Notes under the pieces: generated by a model
Seen by the model: only the letters and a program-made list of their open reading frames with translations
Told to the model about the DNA's origin: nothing
The model's database searches: none
Part shown: positions 27,804 through 37,006 of the stretch, in pieces
Layout of the letters: every line of letters starts with the position of its first letter
Position numbering within the stretch: position 1 is the first letter of the stretch
Position numbers and translations under genes: made by a program
Source of the DNA: Sinomicrobium pectinilyticum
GTDB taxonomy: Bacteria > Bacteroidota > Bacteroidia > Flavobacteriales > Flavobacteriaceae
Assembly (NCBI RefSeq): GCF_003725735.1
Contig: NZ_RJTM01000120.1
Location: 1 to 64,000 of the forward strand
DNA: 64,000 bases
Direction of reading: 5' to 3'

Positions 27804-29870
27804 ATGAAAAAATTCATATTTACCCTATTCTTTATATGTGCAATTGCCACACAGGCCCAGATAGACCGGAGCAGACAGCCTCAGCCCGGTCCGGCACCGG
27901 AAATATACCTGGGCACACCGAACACTTTTGAACTGGAAAACGGACTGAAAGTCATTGTTGTAGAAAATCATAAATTACCCAGGGTTTCCTATACCCTTGC
28001 TATAGACAACCCTCCTTTTACCGAAGGAACAAAGGCGGGCGTTTCCTCTCTTACCGGGAGTATGCTCGGTAAGGGATCTATTCATCTGGACAAAGATACC
28101 TTTAACGAAGAAGTGGATTATATGGGGGCCAGTATGGTTTTTGGATCTGGCAGTGCCCATGCAAGCGGGTTGGCCAAATACGCCGAAAGAATACTGCAAC
28201 TGATGGCCGATGCGGCGCTTTACCCCGATTTTAAGGAAGATGAGTTCCGCAAAGAAAAGGACCTTTTACTGGAAGGGCTGAAAGCCGATGAGAAAAGCGT
28301 TACTGCTACTGCACAAAGGGTGGAAGCAGCCCTGGCCTATGGTAAGGGCAGCCCCCAGGGAGAATTTATCACGAAAGAGACTGTAAATAATGTGTCATTG
28401 CAGGACATTAAAAATTTCTACGGAAATTATTTTGTCCCTGAAAATGCCTATTTGGTAGTGGTGGGGGATGTGAAGTTTGCGGATATCCGTAGGCAGGCGG
28501 AGAAATATTTTAAAGCCTGGAAGAAAAGTGCCCCTCCTGTTGTTGTTTTTCCGGATCCTTCCGATGCCCAGTACACTCAGATCAACCTGGTAAATATGCC
28601 CAATGCCGTGCAGTCGGAGATTGCGGTGGAAAACCTCGTGAACCTGAAAATGTCCGATCCGGATTATTTTCCCGCCATGCTGGCAAATAAAATACTGGGA
28701 GGCGGTGCGGAAGCCAGGTTATTTCTCAATTTGCGTGAAGACAAAGGATATACTTATGGTGCGTATTCAAGGATCGGTGCGGATATAAAAACAACTTCCA
28801 GGTTCCGTGCTTCGGCAAGCGTAAGGAATGAAGTTACCGATAGTGCGGTTGTTGCTTTCCTCAGTGAAATAGACCGTATAACCACCGAAAAAGTATCGAC
28901 ACAGGAACTGGTAGTTGCCAAGGCAGACTATGTCGGAAACTTTGTAATGGCCCTTGAAGAACCCGAAACCATAGCCAGGTATGCACTGCTGACCGAAACT
29001 CAGAAGTTGCCGGAAGATTTTTACCAGACATATCTTGAAAAAATAAATGCAGTTACCGGGGACCAGGTCCTTGTTGCGGCAAAAAAATACTTTAAAGGCA
29101 ACAACGCCCGGATAGTAGTAACCGGGAAAGCCGGAGATATTGCCAAAAACCTGGAAAAAGTAGAATATAAAGGAAAAAAGGTCCCTGTGTTTTATTTTGA
29201 TAAATATGCCAATCCCGCGAAAAAACCGGAAGAAAAGGCTATCGCAGCCGATGTGACTCTGAAAAGTGTGCTGGATAAATATATACAGGTCATCGGAGGG
29301 GAAGAAAAACTCCACTCCGTGAAAAGTATATTTAGCAAAGCTACCGGAGCTATCCAGGGAATGACACTCGAAATTGTGGCCAAGAACACTGCGGATGGAA
29401 AAGTAGTTTCTGAGACTTTTATGATGGGAACTACCCTTAGCAAGCAGGTTTTCAACGGTGAAACAGGATATATGGTACAACAGGGACAACGAAAAGAAAT
29501 GGAGGGAGAAATGCTGACATCCGCAAAAGAAAATGCATATCCGTTTCCCGAGCTGAAGCTGCGTAATAAAGAAGGAGTAACGCTCGAAGGGATAGAAGAA
29601 GTGGATGGCAGGGATGCCTATGTGGTTAAGAACGGCAAAACAAGGTTGTATTTCGATATCGGTTCCGGCTTAAAGATTTCCCGGGTCAGTACTACGGAAA
29701 TTAAAGGACAGCCTTTAACACAGACCTTTAAATTCGGAGATTATCGTGACGTTGAAGGAGTGAAGATACCGTTTAAAACCACCTTCGATACCGGAACGGG
29801 CATGCAAATGGAACTTACCACTACCGAAGTGAAATTCAATGAAGGAGTAACTGATGCGGATTTCGAATAA
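27804..29870 (+). CDS. M16 family peptidase-like protein (inactive subunit) with C-terminal domain
   Basis: Two M16 domains span about residues 20-470. The position of HxxEH is replaced by GVSSLTGSMLG, so zinc cannot be bound, but the substrate-binding arginine/tyrosine segment LREDKGYTYGAYS is kept. That is the signature of the partner subunit in M16B heterodimers. About 200 additional C-terminal residues (from about 480) look like an outer-membrane lipoprotein-sorting or LolA-like beta domain (EVDGRDAYVVKNG, GDYRDVEGVKIPF). The start at 27804 (MKKFIFTLFF, signal peptide) is preferred to 27774. It is co-transcribed with the active subunit. Confidence 0.9.
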   Translation: MKKFIFTLFFICAIATQAQIDRSRQPQPGPAPEIYLGTPNTFELENGLKVIVVENHKLPRVSYTLAIDNPPFTEGTKAGVSSLTGSMLGKGSIHLDKDTFNEEVDYMGASMVFGSGSAHASGLAKYAERILQLMADAALYPDFKEDEFRKEKDLLLEGLKADEKSVTATAQRVEAALAYGKGSPQGEFITKETVNNVSLQDIKNFYGNYFVPENAYLVVVGDVKFADIRRQAEKYFKAWKKSAPPVVVFPDPSDAQYTQINLVNMPNAVQSEIAVENLVNLKMSDPDYFPAMLANKILGGGAEARLFLNLREDKGYTYGAYSRIGADIKTTSRFRASASVRNEVTDSAVVAFLSEIDRITTEKVSTQELVVAKADYVGNFVMALEEPETIARYALLTETQKLPEDFYQTYLEKINAVTGDQVLVAAKKYFKGNNARIVVTGKAGDIAKNLEKVEYKGKKVPVFYFDKYANPAKKPEEKAIAADVTLKSVLDKYIQVIGGEEKLHSVKSIFSKATGAIQGMTLEIVAKNTADGKVVSETFMMGTTLSKQVFNGETGYMVQQGQRKEMEGEMLTSAKENAYPFPELKLRNKEGVTLEGIEEVDGRDAYVVKNGKTRLYFDIGSGLKISRVSTTEIKGQPLTQTFKFGDYRDVEGVKIPFKTTFDTGTGMQMELTTTEVKFNEGVTDADFE

Positions 29871-29893
29871 GTAAATCCGGATTTATATAAATT

Positions 29894-29981
29894 CAAATAA
29901 AACTGTTTTTCCGGAAGGTACAGCATGATACTCACAAAATGTTGAATCAGGGATATTTCTTCCGGAGAACAGTTTTATTTG
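29894..29981. repeat. Long inverted repeat at the M16/EamA junction
   Basis: The 24 bases at 29894-29917 pair with 23 bases at 29959-29981 (outer CAAATAAAACTGTT, inner CCGGAAG) with one small mismatch zone and a 41-base loop. The right arm is inside the 3' end of the EamA gene. It lies between convergent genes and may act as a bidirectional terminator. Confidence 0.6.
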
Positions 29982-30858
29982 TTTTGATACCGGGTTTTCC
30001 GGAAAGGTAAACCCCCAGTAATATAACGGCGGCGCCCAGCAATTGCCGGGAATTCATTTTTTCACTGTCCAGAAAGCCCCATATAGAGGCAACAATGGGA
30101 ATAAGATAAGTAACCGAGGTAGAAAATACAGGGGAAGAGATCTGTATCAGCCGGAAGAAAAGAATGTTGGCAATCCCTGTTCCTACTATGCCGAGAATGA
30201 AAATAAAACCGATCGAGGTCAGTGTTTCAGGGGTATTGATATGTTTAAATATTCCGGAAAATAACAGGATGGTAAGCGCCGGGACAGACAAAACCAGGAA
30301 ATTCCCGGTGACAATACTCAGCGGAGGGAGCTCCTGTAAATACTTCTTAAGGATGTTTACATTAAGTGCATAACATATAGTGGCAATAATAATAAAGCCG
30401 GCAAAAAAATAATTTTGTTGCGGGTTCATGGATGCGCCATTGAGAATAAGCAGGATACTTCCGGAAAGCCCGAACAAGACCCCGATGCCCTGTCTTTTCT
30501 GAAAAGGAGCCCGGAAGAACAGTATCCCTATAATAAGGGCATTTAACGGTACAAGGGAGTTTAGTATAGAGGTTACGGAACTGTCTATTTCTGTTTGTGC
30601 AATTGCAAAGAAATAAGCCGGAATAAAAGTACCCAGCACAGAAGTTATTACAATGTACTTCCATTGTGGTTTTTGAATACGTTTAAGGCTCTTGTAACCT
30701 GTTGCGAATAAAAAAAGTGCGGCAAATAAAATACGGAAAGAGCCGAGTTCAATCGGAGAAAGTCCGGAAAGTCCTCGTTTGATCAGTATAAAAGAGCTTC
30801 CCCATACTATGGCCAGTACGGAGAGGAGCAACCATTTGTTGTTTATGCTTAGGTTCAT
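29947..30858 (-). CDS. EamA/DMT family transporter
   Basis: This inner-membrane permease of the drug/metabolite transporter superfamily has about ten transmembrane helices in two EamA repeats (about 8-140 and 155-290). It opens with LSVLAIVWGSSFILIKRGL, typical of the family, and ends with a basic tail on the cytoplasmic side. The length of 303 is normal. The substrate is unknown; family members export amino acids and other metabolites. Its last 35 bases form one arm of the inverted repeat shared with the convergent M16 gene. Confidence 0.88.
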   Translation of the reverse strand: MNLSINNKWLLLSVLAIVWGSSFILIKRGLSGLSPIELGSFRILFAALFLFATGYKSLKRIQKPQWKYIVITSVLGTFIPAYFFAIAQTEIDSSVTSILNSLVPLNALIIGILFFRAPFQKRQGIGVLFGLSGSILLILNGASMNPQQNYFFAGFIIIATICYALNVNILKKYLQELPPLSIVTGNFLVLSVPALTILLFSGIFKHINTPETLTSIGFIFILGIVGTGIANILFFRLIQISSPVFSTSVTYLIPIVASIWGFLDSEKMNSRQLLGAAVILLGVYLSGKPGIKTNKTVLRKKYP

Positions 30859-31095
30859 GATATTGCATGTTGAGATCCGGTCGACAAAGATGCATTGTTT
30901 TTAGCTAATTTTTACCCGCTTTCTTGCTTTTTAACTATGCCGATCACCCACAGCGTTGCCCTGTGTAAAAACAGGACTATAGACCTGATGTACTTTATCA
31001 ATCGAAGGAAGGTATGAGGATGAGATCCTGCAGTCGGCCGGATTCCTGTGTTTAACGGTAGATCCACAACCTTAACCAGCACGATTAAAGGAAAT

Positions 31096-33219
31096 TTAGT
31101 TATTTTCCGGATTATCTGACGACATGAATTTTGGAAGTCCCCAGGGCTTTTTCAATGAGTATAACTTCTCCGGACAGTCCTTGTGGGCCACGACCAGGAT
31201 ATATTCTTTTTCAGGCAGCGTTATTTTTATTGCTTCCGCCTCTTGGTCCGGAAGCACTTTGTCATTTCGGTTATATACCGGGATTTTTTTGTATTTCAAA
31301 TGGTTGTTTTCGGGAAAATATAACAGTGTAAAAAAGGACTGGAAACCTGTCCTTTTTGTATAAAATTCAGCCCGTTTTACGTTTTTTTTCAGGTTGTATT
31401 CGGGAGACCACCAGGCGTCCGTAAGTTTTGCGGAGATTTTTTTTACCGGTTGTATACGTAAATTATTATTCGGATAAGTAGTAGATAAGCCTCCATCCTT
31501 TATCTCTACCTGTTCATCCGGAAAATTAAAATACAGGGAGAAGGTATGCTCCTTTTTTCCGTAGAAACTGTCGGCCAGTATCCAAAGGTCAGGCTTAAGA
31601 TAGAGCATTCTCCGTTTCATCCATACAGGATCTTTCAGGCGTAGGTAAGCCGTGTTTATGGCTTCTGAATAATCGTAGGTTTCCGTTATACCGGAGTACA
31701 CTCCTTCCGATCTCGCTTCATACGAATTTCCCCACGAACTCGAATATATGCTGTTCGGAAGATGGTCTACACCCAAGGTGTTGTGTGCGCTGTTATCTTT
31801 GAAATATTTCCGCCATCTATTGTTTACATAAGTATATCTTCCTCCGTCTACAAGGTAATCTCTTCCGTAAGCAAAAAGAGTGAAGTGCAGGAGGTCGTCA
31901 TGAGAATGTCCTCCACCTATGCGTTTCATATGAAAACTGCTGTAATACGCATTTTCCCCCCAAGAGGAACGTGAGTAGAGATCCCCGGTGTTTTGCTGGT
32001 GTACGGAAAGAAAATCGGGTTCTTTCGAAACCATATCTGTATATTCTTTTTTCTCCCGGTTGGGGAAGATAAAGAAGTTTTCATAACCGGGTTTGGAGAA
32101 AGCCCTGGATTTTATGGTCTGGTCTTTAAAAATAAATGCTGCTGTTGTGAGCAATCCTCTCAGGTCATTGTCATCGCTGTCCCCCAAAAGAGGCTCATGG
32201 AAATCCGGTTTTTGCCATGCGATGTTGGCGTAAGCCATATCTCTGGTTTTTTGCAGTATGATTGTTGGTAACGGGATATTGTTCCTTTGCGAAAGCAGCA
32301 AGGTATTCAGGTAGCAATGAAATACTTCGTTATGGTACATGGGCGATTGCTCCCATTGAGTGCCGTCGTCCAATATCTGGTTGCGTATACAGGTATCGAG
32401 CCTGGCGATAGCATTTTTCTGCCATAGGTCAGCTTCCCGGAAACCGGAGAGAAATACGGCAAGATTAAAAAGGCCGTGAAATTCCAGTACACCCCAGTTA
32501 CTCATTTGAGAATGTCGGTTGTATGTCCCGTCCAAAAATTTGGCATGGATGTATAAGGCATGTAGGAATTTTTTGAAAAATTCCGGGGTTATATATTTTG
32601 AGTTCTTGAGTAGTTCAAAGGTTTTTATCCAGTTTTCGGCCCGTATACCGGCTTCTATCCGTCGCCATGAGGTCCATTTTTTGGCATCTTCAACGGGATT
32701 GTTGTCTATCCAATGGGTAACCTGTTCCACGAATGTTTTGGCATATTTTTCCTTACCGGTCAGGAAATAGGCTTTACCGAGGTCTATCCAATAACGATGG
32801 CGGTTTAACATGAATGTCCACTCCTCATCACCGAAAGGTTTGATATCCCAGTTGATCTCCCCGGAAAAACGATAGGGTTCGGTCGTTTTTTCCATATCCC
32901 ATTCATACCGGAAAAGAAAATACCGGTCCCTTACTTCTTCGGCGGTTTTTAAGGTAGTCTCCATCTCGTTTTTAAATTGTTTACGGATATAAGGAATATC
33001 CGTTTGGGAAACCTTTATGTAGAGATTTTCCCTTTGCCGAAAGGCATCCAGTAAAGCCTTTTTGGCCTTTTGTATATCCCCGTTGTCGTAATATTTTTTT
33101 ACGGCTTTCAGAGAAGGGACTTCCATGTTGAGCTTGTCCAGTATATCGTCGTTAAACGAAAAAGTTTTCAGGATGCCGAACAGAAAACAGCATGTCCATG
33201 TTATATAAAATTTGTGCAT
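31096..33219 (-). CDS. Heparinase III-like polysaccharide lyase (PL12-type)
   Basis: This is a secreted lyase that cleaves uronic-acid glycans by beta-elimination. It has an N-terminal signal, an all-alpha toroid (about 40-370) and a C-terminal antiparallel beta-sandwich (heparinase II/III domain). Likely active-site residues are Asn241 (MSNWG), Tyr295 (QSPMYHNE) and His438 (GGGHSHDD). The Asn-Tyr spacing of 54 equals that of the Bacteroides heparinase III as I remember it (Asn260, Tyr314). The gene starts 3 bp after the upstream lyase stop and is last in the locus. Substrate is unproven: PL12, PL33 and related families with this fold cut heparan sulfate, hyaluronan or gellan. Confidence 0.85.
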   Translation of the reverse strand: MHKFYITWTCCFLFGILKTFSFNDDILDKLNMEVPSLKAVKKYYDNGDIQKAKKALLDAFRQRENLYIKVSQTDIPYIRKQFKNEMETTLKTAEEVRDRYFLFRYEWDMEKTTEPYRFSGEINWDIKPFGDEEWTFMLNRHRYWIDLGKAYFLTGKEKYAKTFVEQVTHWIDNNPVEDAKKWTSWRRIEAGIRAENWIKTFELLKNSKYITPEFFKKFLHALYIHAKFLDGTYNRHSQMSNWGVLEFHGLFNLAVFLSGFREADLWQKNAIARLDTCIRNQILDDGTQWEQSPMYHNEVFHCYLNTLLLSQRNNIPLPTIILQKTRDMAYANIAWQKPDFHEPLLGDSDDNDLRGLLTTAAFIFKDQTIKSRAFSKPGYENFFIFPNREKKEYTDMVSKEPDFLSVHQQNTGDLYSRSSWGENAYYSSFHMKRIGGGHSHDDLLHFTLFAYGRDYLVDGGRYTYVNNRWRKYFKDNSAHNTLGVDHLPNSIYSSSWGNSYEARSEGVYSGITETYDYSEAINTAYLRLKDPVWMKRRMLYLKPDLWILADSFYGKKEHTFSLYFNFPDEQVEIKDGGLSTTYPNNNLRIQPVKKISAKLTDAWWSPEYNLKKNVKRAEFYTKRTGFQSFFTLLYFPENNHLKYKKIPVYNRNDKVLPDQEAEAIKITLPEKEYILVVAHKDCPEKLYSLKKPWGLPKFMSSDNPENN

Positions 33220-33222
33220 TTT

Positions 33223-35196
33223 TTACAGTTTTTCTTCCTTAATGACATACTCCCAATTACCGTTTTGCTCTTTATTCCGGGTTTTGAGCACAATTCTGTA
33301 CAATTTAGGTTGTTTCCAGGCCTGTAACAATCTCGGATCTTCAAGAGGCAGTTCTTCAACAGAAATGTCAAATATACCTTCAGGCGGATATAGAGAAACC
33401 TTTTTATCCCTGGTTTTTTTGAGGCTTATTTTGCCGCTATGTTCAATTATGGGAGGAGAAAGGACAATAAAGTGGAGGGAAGTGTTGTCTTTTGCTTTAT
33501 CAAGTTCAAAGTTATCCCGGATGCTTAATTCGGGAGCGGAAGACCGTTTTAACGTATAAGTCCTCTTCCAGAAAGTACAGGCGGCATCATCAGGATAAGC
33601 AGATGCTATGTCTGCCGTAAAACGCAATTCAGATCTGGTGTTGTCAAAGAAAACCTCCGAGGCTTTGTATTTCTTTCCGTATGCCTGGGAAACCCCGTTT
33701 ATCAAAGGTAAATTATGATAGTCGGACTGCATTGTCCAGATGGAATATCTTTCGGAACTGAATGTTTTTCCGGTATAGGTCTCTACTCCCACATCTACGA
33801 TAAGGGGCTGCCCTTCGTAAAAAAGGATAAAACTCCCTGCGTCATTATGATTATGGCTTTCATCGTTATACCCGCCTTTGACAGCAAAGAAAAAGCCTTT
33901 CCCGGCATTGGGACTTGTACGGCCCCCGCCTATTTCGGTCTGCGGATACCAGAAATGCAGGGGATTGTTTTTTTCCGGAGAAGTATTTTTAATCTTGTCG
34001 TAATTGAAGAGATTGTGCAGGGAACGGTCCAGGCTATGACCCAGCGGATAGGAGAAAAAATCATCCCGATTAGCTATAAAGGAGGCGAATTTTTCCAGGG
34101 AAGGATTTCGTATATAAGAACCGAAGCGGTAAACAATACCCGCATCGGGATGTAATCTGGCGGGAGAGTCCGCAAAGTTTACAAAATAGTCGTCGGCTAT
34201 ATGTGCGTCGAGGATATACGTTCCCATATTCCGGATAAGTTCCCGGTCTCCGATGTATATTTTTCCGGAGGAAATATGTTGCAGCAGTTCCAGGTATTCC
34301 ATCATTTTTCCACCGGCATGGTCCCAGTAGGCGGGCCCCTCTTCACAGGCTCCGTCTTCCTTGTAGTAATTGATGAATTTATCTACAGATCGCATGGTTT
34401 TCGATACGATCTCATTTTTGGTATCCGTATCGACAGAAGATCCCAGAAGCAGGGTGCTGATGAGCACATTGTAATTGCACCAGGGATTCCAGTTGTTAAC
34501 AAAACCGTCTTTTTTCGATGCCTGCCACCAAAAGTCATCCCTTTCCAGGTATGGTATAATGATGCGGCTCCTGATCTCGTCAGGGATACGTTTTTTGAGA
34601 AAAGGGGAGATCCCGGCAAAATTTTTCTGGAAAAAGTAGTAGGTCCACCCCAGAAGGTTTGCCGTTTCGCCTGCACCAAGGTCAATTATGGGTTCATGGA
34701 CATTAGGAATTCCGGCCCCTCCTTTCTGCGAGGGTAAGTGTGCCGACAATACCCAGGTAGATTGTTCGCAGATAGCCCATGATCCGTTGACGATGGCATC
34801 GAGAAAACGACCTTTGTTTTCCAGTAATTCGCCCAATACCAGTTTTTTGAGGGCGCTTCCTCTTTTACGGCTGTATTGTTGCATCACTTCCCGGTCGCCG
34901 GTGCGCTTAAAATCCAGGTAAGCGGTAACAGGAATAGAAGGCCAGTCGTATGTCATGGCCTCTTCGGCATCGGCTATAATTTTTCCCCGGGTTTTTCCCG
35001 GTAATTTCTCCAGGTAAAGTTTTACGGAATCTCTGGTATAAGGAAGACATTCCGGACCGATCATATCGTGTATTGTTTGTTCTTTTAGAAAAGTACCGAG
35101 CAGGTTACGCTTTTGCTGAGCCTCAACGGCTTGACTCCATGTCAATAAAATCCAGGAGATGAGTAATAGTGAAACATGTTTAATTGTCCATTTCAT
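33223..35196 (-). CDS. Heparinase II/III family polysaccharide lyase
   Basis: This is a second secreted lyase of the same fold but a different subgroup. The signal peptide ends near AVEAQQ. The alpha toroid carries NNWNPWCNYN (Asn235) and CEEGPAYWDHAGGK (Tyr290). The beta-sandwich begins near 420, with the conserved DESHNHNDAGSF (His448, His450). Residue layout resembles heparinase II (PL21) and related lyases. It is separated from SusD by 123 bp containing a stem-loop and is followed at 3 bp by the second lyase. Two different lyases suggest one endo-acting and one oligosaccharide-specific enzyme for a uronate polymer. Confidence 0.82.
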   Translation of the reverse strand: MKWTIKHVSLLLISWILLTWSQAVEAQQKRNLLGTFLKEQTIHDMIGPECLPYTRDSVKLYLEKLPGKTRGKIIADAEEAMTYDWPSIPVTAYLDFKRTGDREVMQQYSRKRGSALKKLVLGELLENKGRFLDAIVNGSWAICEQSTWVLSAHLPSQKGGAGIPNVHEPIIDLGAGETANLLGWTYYFFQKNFAGISPFLKKRIPDEIRSRIIIPYLERDDFWWQASKKDGFVNNWNPWCNYNVLISTLLLGSSVDTDTKNEIVSKTMRSVDKFINYYKEDGACEEGPAYWDHAGGKMMEYLELLQHISSGKIYIGDRELIRNMGTYILDAHIADDYFVNFADSPARLHPDAGIVYRFGSYIRNPSLEKFASFIANRDDFFSYPLGHSLDRSLHNLFNYDKIKNTSPEKNNPLHFWYPQTEIGGGRTSPNAGKGFFFAVKGGYNDESHNHNDAGSFILFYEGQPLIVDVGVETYTGKTFSSERYSIWTMQSDYHNLPLINGVSQAYGKKYKASEVFFDNTRSELRFTADIASAYPDDAACTFWKRTYTLKRSSAPELSIRDNFELDKAKDNTSLHFIVLSPPIIEHSGKISLKKTRDKKVSLYPPEGIFDISVEELPLEDPRLLQAWKQPKLYRIVLKTRNKEQNGNWEYVIKEEKL

Positions 35197-35224
35197 TTTT
35201 TGGGTTTATGATGTGAAACAGGTT

Positions 35225-35264
35225 GAAGGAGGTAGCTCCGGTTGGTCCGGGGACTGCCTCCTTC
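35225..35264. other. Stem-loop between susD and the lyase genes
   Basis: GAAGGAGG (35225-35232) pairs with CCTCCTTC (35257-35264) with further internal pairing. On the minus strand no T-run follows, so it is more likely to mark RNA processing or partial termination after susC-susD than full termination. Confidence 0.5.
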
Positions 35265-35319
35265 GGTTGTTTTTATTCTGTATAGGTACCCGGATTCTGA
35301 CAGGTATCCATAATTGCAG

Positions 35320-36954
35320 TTACCATCCCGGGTTTTGTTCCAGGTTGGGGTTCAGAGATAATTGTTCCGTAGAAAAGGGCCACAAATAATCTTTGGCCGG
35401 ATCGAAAAACCGGTTTTCTGCCCTTTGCAGTAGTATGATGTTATCTTCTGTAAGTAAAGGGTCGGTTCCTGCCTGTTCTTTAAATTCGTCAAAGTAATAG
35501 TTGCCCAGGATATCTCTTTTAAGGACATCCTCTGCTATTTTCCATCGGATGATATCCCAGTAACGGAAGCCTTCGAGGGCAAGCTCCACCCGGCGTTCCC
35601 TGCGGATTTCTTCCCGCATATCGAGATTATTGCCGGTCACAAAGGCATTGGTAAGCGGAGGCATATTTACACTTTCCCTGCTTCGCAGTTCGTTAACGGA
35701 AATGTTGAGGTCTTCATCGCTGATAGTCCCATTCAGTTCATAAGTCGCTTCCGCATAGATGAGCAGGACCTCCGCATACCGGATAATGGCCCGGTCTATG
35801 TAAGAGCGGGATACCTGCCAGTCGTCGAGGTTGGCATATCTTCGGTTGCCGAACCCTGTTTTCTGAAAGTTGAGCGGAGGGATGGTGTATACCGGCCTGG
35901 TCCCGATATATTCATCTCCTGCTTTAAAGAAAGTATCTCCCATACGCGGATCACGGTTGTTAAAAACTTCTACCGTATTGGTGGGTTGCTCATACAGGGG
36001 GGATTGGTCTATCGGTAATCCGTCGGTCATCAGGTAAGAATCGGCCAGGTACTTGGTAGGGTTAGCGGCACCGGTTTCGAGGTTTCTTTGTGTTACGTGA
36101 GAGGAAATGCTGTTCTCTGTATTCTGACCGTACATTCTCACCAGTATATTTTCCTTATTATTCCTGCCATTCCCTTCATATTGGAAAAGGTCGAAATAAT
36201 TGGGGAAAATATCGTGTTCACCCGACCGGATAATCTCCAGGGCCGCTTCCCGGGCAATGGTCAGGTGACTTTGCGGATCACCGTATTCGTGAAATTTGGC
36301 ACGTGTACCTTCAAACAGGGCAGCTCTCGATTTTAACGCCAGGGCTGCGGTACGGGTAATACGGCCGTAGTCCGACGCTTCCTGCTCGCTGGGGTTGGGC
36401 AGTAAATCGATGGCAATATCTAGGTCAGCGTATATGGTTTGTATGATCTCTTCCCTGGAAGCCTGTGGTTCCAGTAACTCCGGGGCATCTTCGGTAAGGG
36501 TTTTAAGGATTAACGGAACGCCGCCATAACGTTGAAACAGTTCAAAGTACCCCCATGCCCGGAAAAAACGGGCTTCTCCCAGGTAAGTGTCTACCAGTTC
36601 CTGAGATGTACCGTTTTCCAGTACGATTTCCGATTTTTCCATGATGTTATTTGCCCAACGGATGAGTGCATATTGATCGCCGTAGAAACTATCGGTTCCC
36701 GGTGTAATCCTGGTACCGTCACTTGTGGAGTTGTTATCTGTTCCGTAGGCGTCGTCAGACCACACGTCGTTGGTTACCGGGAGACCGGGTAAATAGGGAT
36801 AAAGCCTGTTTGCCCCCATTTTCAGGTCGGCTTCGTTTTGCCAGAAAGACGGGTCGGTAATATCGGTTTCCGGTATCCTGTTTACTTCACAGGAAGTAAA
36901 TCCTATGGTTGAAATAAGAATGCCTGTAGCTATTTTATATAATGTGGATTTCAT
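35320..36954 (-). CDS. RagB/SusD family outer-membrane lipoprotein (PUL 2)
   Basis: This SusD-type glycan-binding lipoprotein has a lipobox at FTSC (Cys22). The tetratricopeptide-like helical scaffold includes GEARFFRAWGYFELFQRYGG and, near the C-terminus, RERRVELALEGFRYWDIIRW, both classical SusD motifs. The length of 544 is typical. It is 52 bp downstream of susC on the same strand. The ligand is presumably the uronic-acid polysaccharide degraded by the two adjacent lyases. Confidence 0.94.
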   Translation of the reverse strand: MKSTLYKIATGILISTIGFTSCEVNRIPETDITDPSFWQNEADLKMGANRLYPYLPGLPVTNDVWSDDAYGTDNNSTSDGTRITPGTDSFYGDQYALIRWANNIMEKSEIVLENGTSQELVDTYLGEARFFRAWGYFELFQRYGGVPLILKTLTEDAPELLEPQASREEIIQTIYADLDIAIDLLPNPSEQEASDYGRITRTAALALKSRAALFEGTRAKFHEYGDPQSHLTIAREAALEIIRSGEHDIFPNYFDLFQYEGNGRNNKENILVRMYGQNTENSISSHVTQRNLETGAANPTKYLADSYLMTDGLPIDQSPLYEQPTNTVEVFNNRDPRMGDTFFKAGDEYIGTRPVYTIPPLNFQKTGFGNRRYANLDDWQVSRSYIDRAIIRYAEVLLIYAEATYELNGTISDEDLNISVNELRSRESVNMPPLTNAFVTGNNLDMREEIRRERRVELALEGFRYWDIIRWKIAEDVLKRDILGNYYFDEFKEQAGTDPLLTEDNIILLQRAENRFFDPAKDYLWPFSTEQLSLNPNLEQNPGW

Positions 36955-37006
36955 AGGTTTTCATATTTATGGATTCTTTCCTTAATGGTTTTTGTTCCCT
37001 TGACAT

